Origin: Pseudomonadota bacterium
Lineage (GTDB): Bacteria > Pseudomonadota > Alphaproteobacteria > Rhizobiales > Xanthobacteraceae
Assembly: GCA_021779635.1 (NCBI GenBank)
Contig: JAJYAH010000375.1
Span: 1-6,876 of the forward strand
Reading direction: 5' to 3'
Length of the DNA: 6,876 bases
In this document: positions 6,818 to 6,876 of the stretch, piece after piece
Layout of the letters: each line of letters starts with the position of its first letter
How positions within the stretch are numbered: the stretch's first letter is position 1
The notes under the pieces: model-generated
What the model was told of the DNA's origin: nothing
Databases searched by the model: none
Seen by the model: only the letters and a program-made list of their open reading frames with translations
Made by a program: the position numbers and the translations under genes

Positions 6818-6876
6818 AAGATCGCTTGCCGATCCTGGCGGCCCTGTCAGGATCGAACCACCACAAGGCCGGAAAT
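6816..6876 (-). CDS. Probable second YejA-like solute-binding protein, last 19 residues only
   Basis: Read on the minus strand from base 6875, an open frame gives FPALWWFDPDRAARIGKRS and stops at TGA (6818-6816). This resembles the tail of YejA-type binding proteins, where a WW-x-D-x-x-(R/K)-A motif closes the protein. The complete yejA here ends with ESWWSDPAKVVNAEQAK, the same W-W-x-D-P-x-(K/R) pattern. The position, 14 bases ahead of yejA and on the same strand, fits a tandem paralogue at the head of the operon. Such paired binding proteins are known in Hyphomicrobiales yej loci, and from memory one of the Agrobacterium pair is called YepA. Nineteen residues cannot prove the family, and another co-directional gene is possible. 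Confidence 0.6.
   Translation of the reverse strand, partial: FPALWWFDPDRAARIGKRS
6830..6855 (-). repeat. 8-base perfect inverted repeat ahead of yejA
   Basis: CGATCCTG at 6830-6837 and CAGGATCG at 6848-6855 are exact reverse complements separated by 10 bases. The element lies inside the last codons of the upstream gene. It ends 28 bases before the yejA ATG, and the ribosome site falls between them. In the operon RNA it could form an 8-pair stem with a 10-base loop. No U run follows, so it is not a classic terminator. It may be a processing or attenuation hairpin, a protein site, or chance. Confidence 0.35.

Noticed and set aside
1..6876. tRNA, rRNA, CRISPR array, insertion sequence, attachment site or phage genes
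   Set aside because: The window is filled by conserved transport and peptidase genes with gaps of at most 14 bases. I saw no spaced repeats, transposase or RNA gene signatures.

Overview
The window reads as a stretch of alphaproteobacterial chromosome. GC content is high with strong third-position GC bias, and spacing between genes is very tight (overlaps or gaps of 14 bases or less). The protein sequences resemble those of the Hyphomicrobiales, most likely the Bradyrhizobium/Rhodopseudomonas/Nitrobacter group. The taxon is inferred from protein flavour, not from a marker gene.

Layout: on the + strand, bases 1-156 hold the C-terminal end of an M17 (leucyl) aminopeptidase. It overlaps by 8 bases with a complete NlpC/P60 (C40) cell-wall-peptide hydrolase at 149-994. 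Six bases further on, the end of a convergent minus-strand operon begins. In transcription order (right to left) it contains: the last 19 codons of a gene that looks like a second YejA-type solute-binding protein (6876-6816), yejA (start 6801, end 4936), yejB (4932-3826), yejE (3826-2648) and yejF (2638-1001). The four complete genes make a full peptide ABC importer: a periplasmic binding protein with a twin-arginine-like signal, two OppB/OppC-type permeases with EAA loops, and a fused double ATPase with both nucleotide sites intact. No stretch over 14 bases lies outside a gene. The operon promoter must lie beyond the right edge.

How the genes may work together: YejABEF importers take up peptides, including microcin C in E. 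coli. In alphaproteobacteria they are linked to antimicrobial-peptide uptake or tolerance and to recovery of peptidoglycan fragments. Next to the importer are a signal-less, SH3-containing NlpC/P60 enzyme (a family that cuts murein stem peptides) and an M17 aminopeptidase. Together these suggest a neighbourhood for importing and breaking down small or cell-wall peptides. The link is inferred from position and family; the two gene groups are convergent and not co-transcribed.

I found no sign of an unknown defence, mobile or RNA system. The leads worth following are the tandem binding-protein arrangement cut by the right edge, the import/hydrolysis neighbourhood, the twin-arginine-like signal on YejA, and two short perfect inverted repeats at gene ends.
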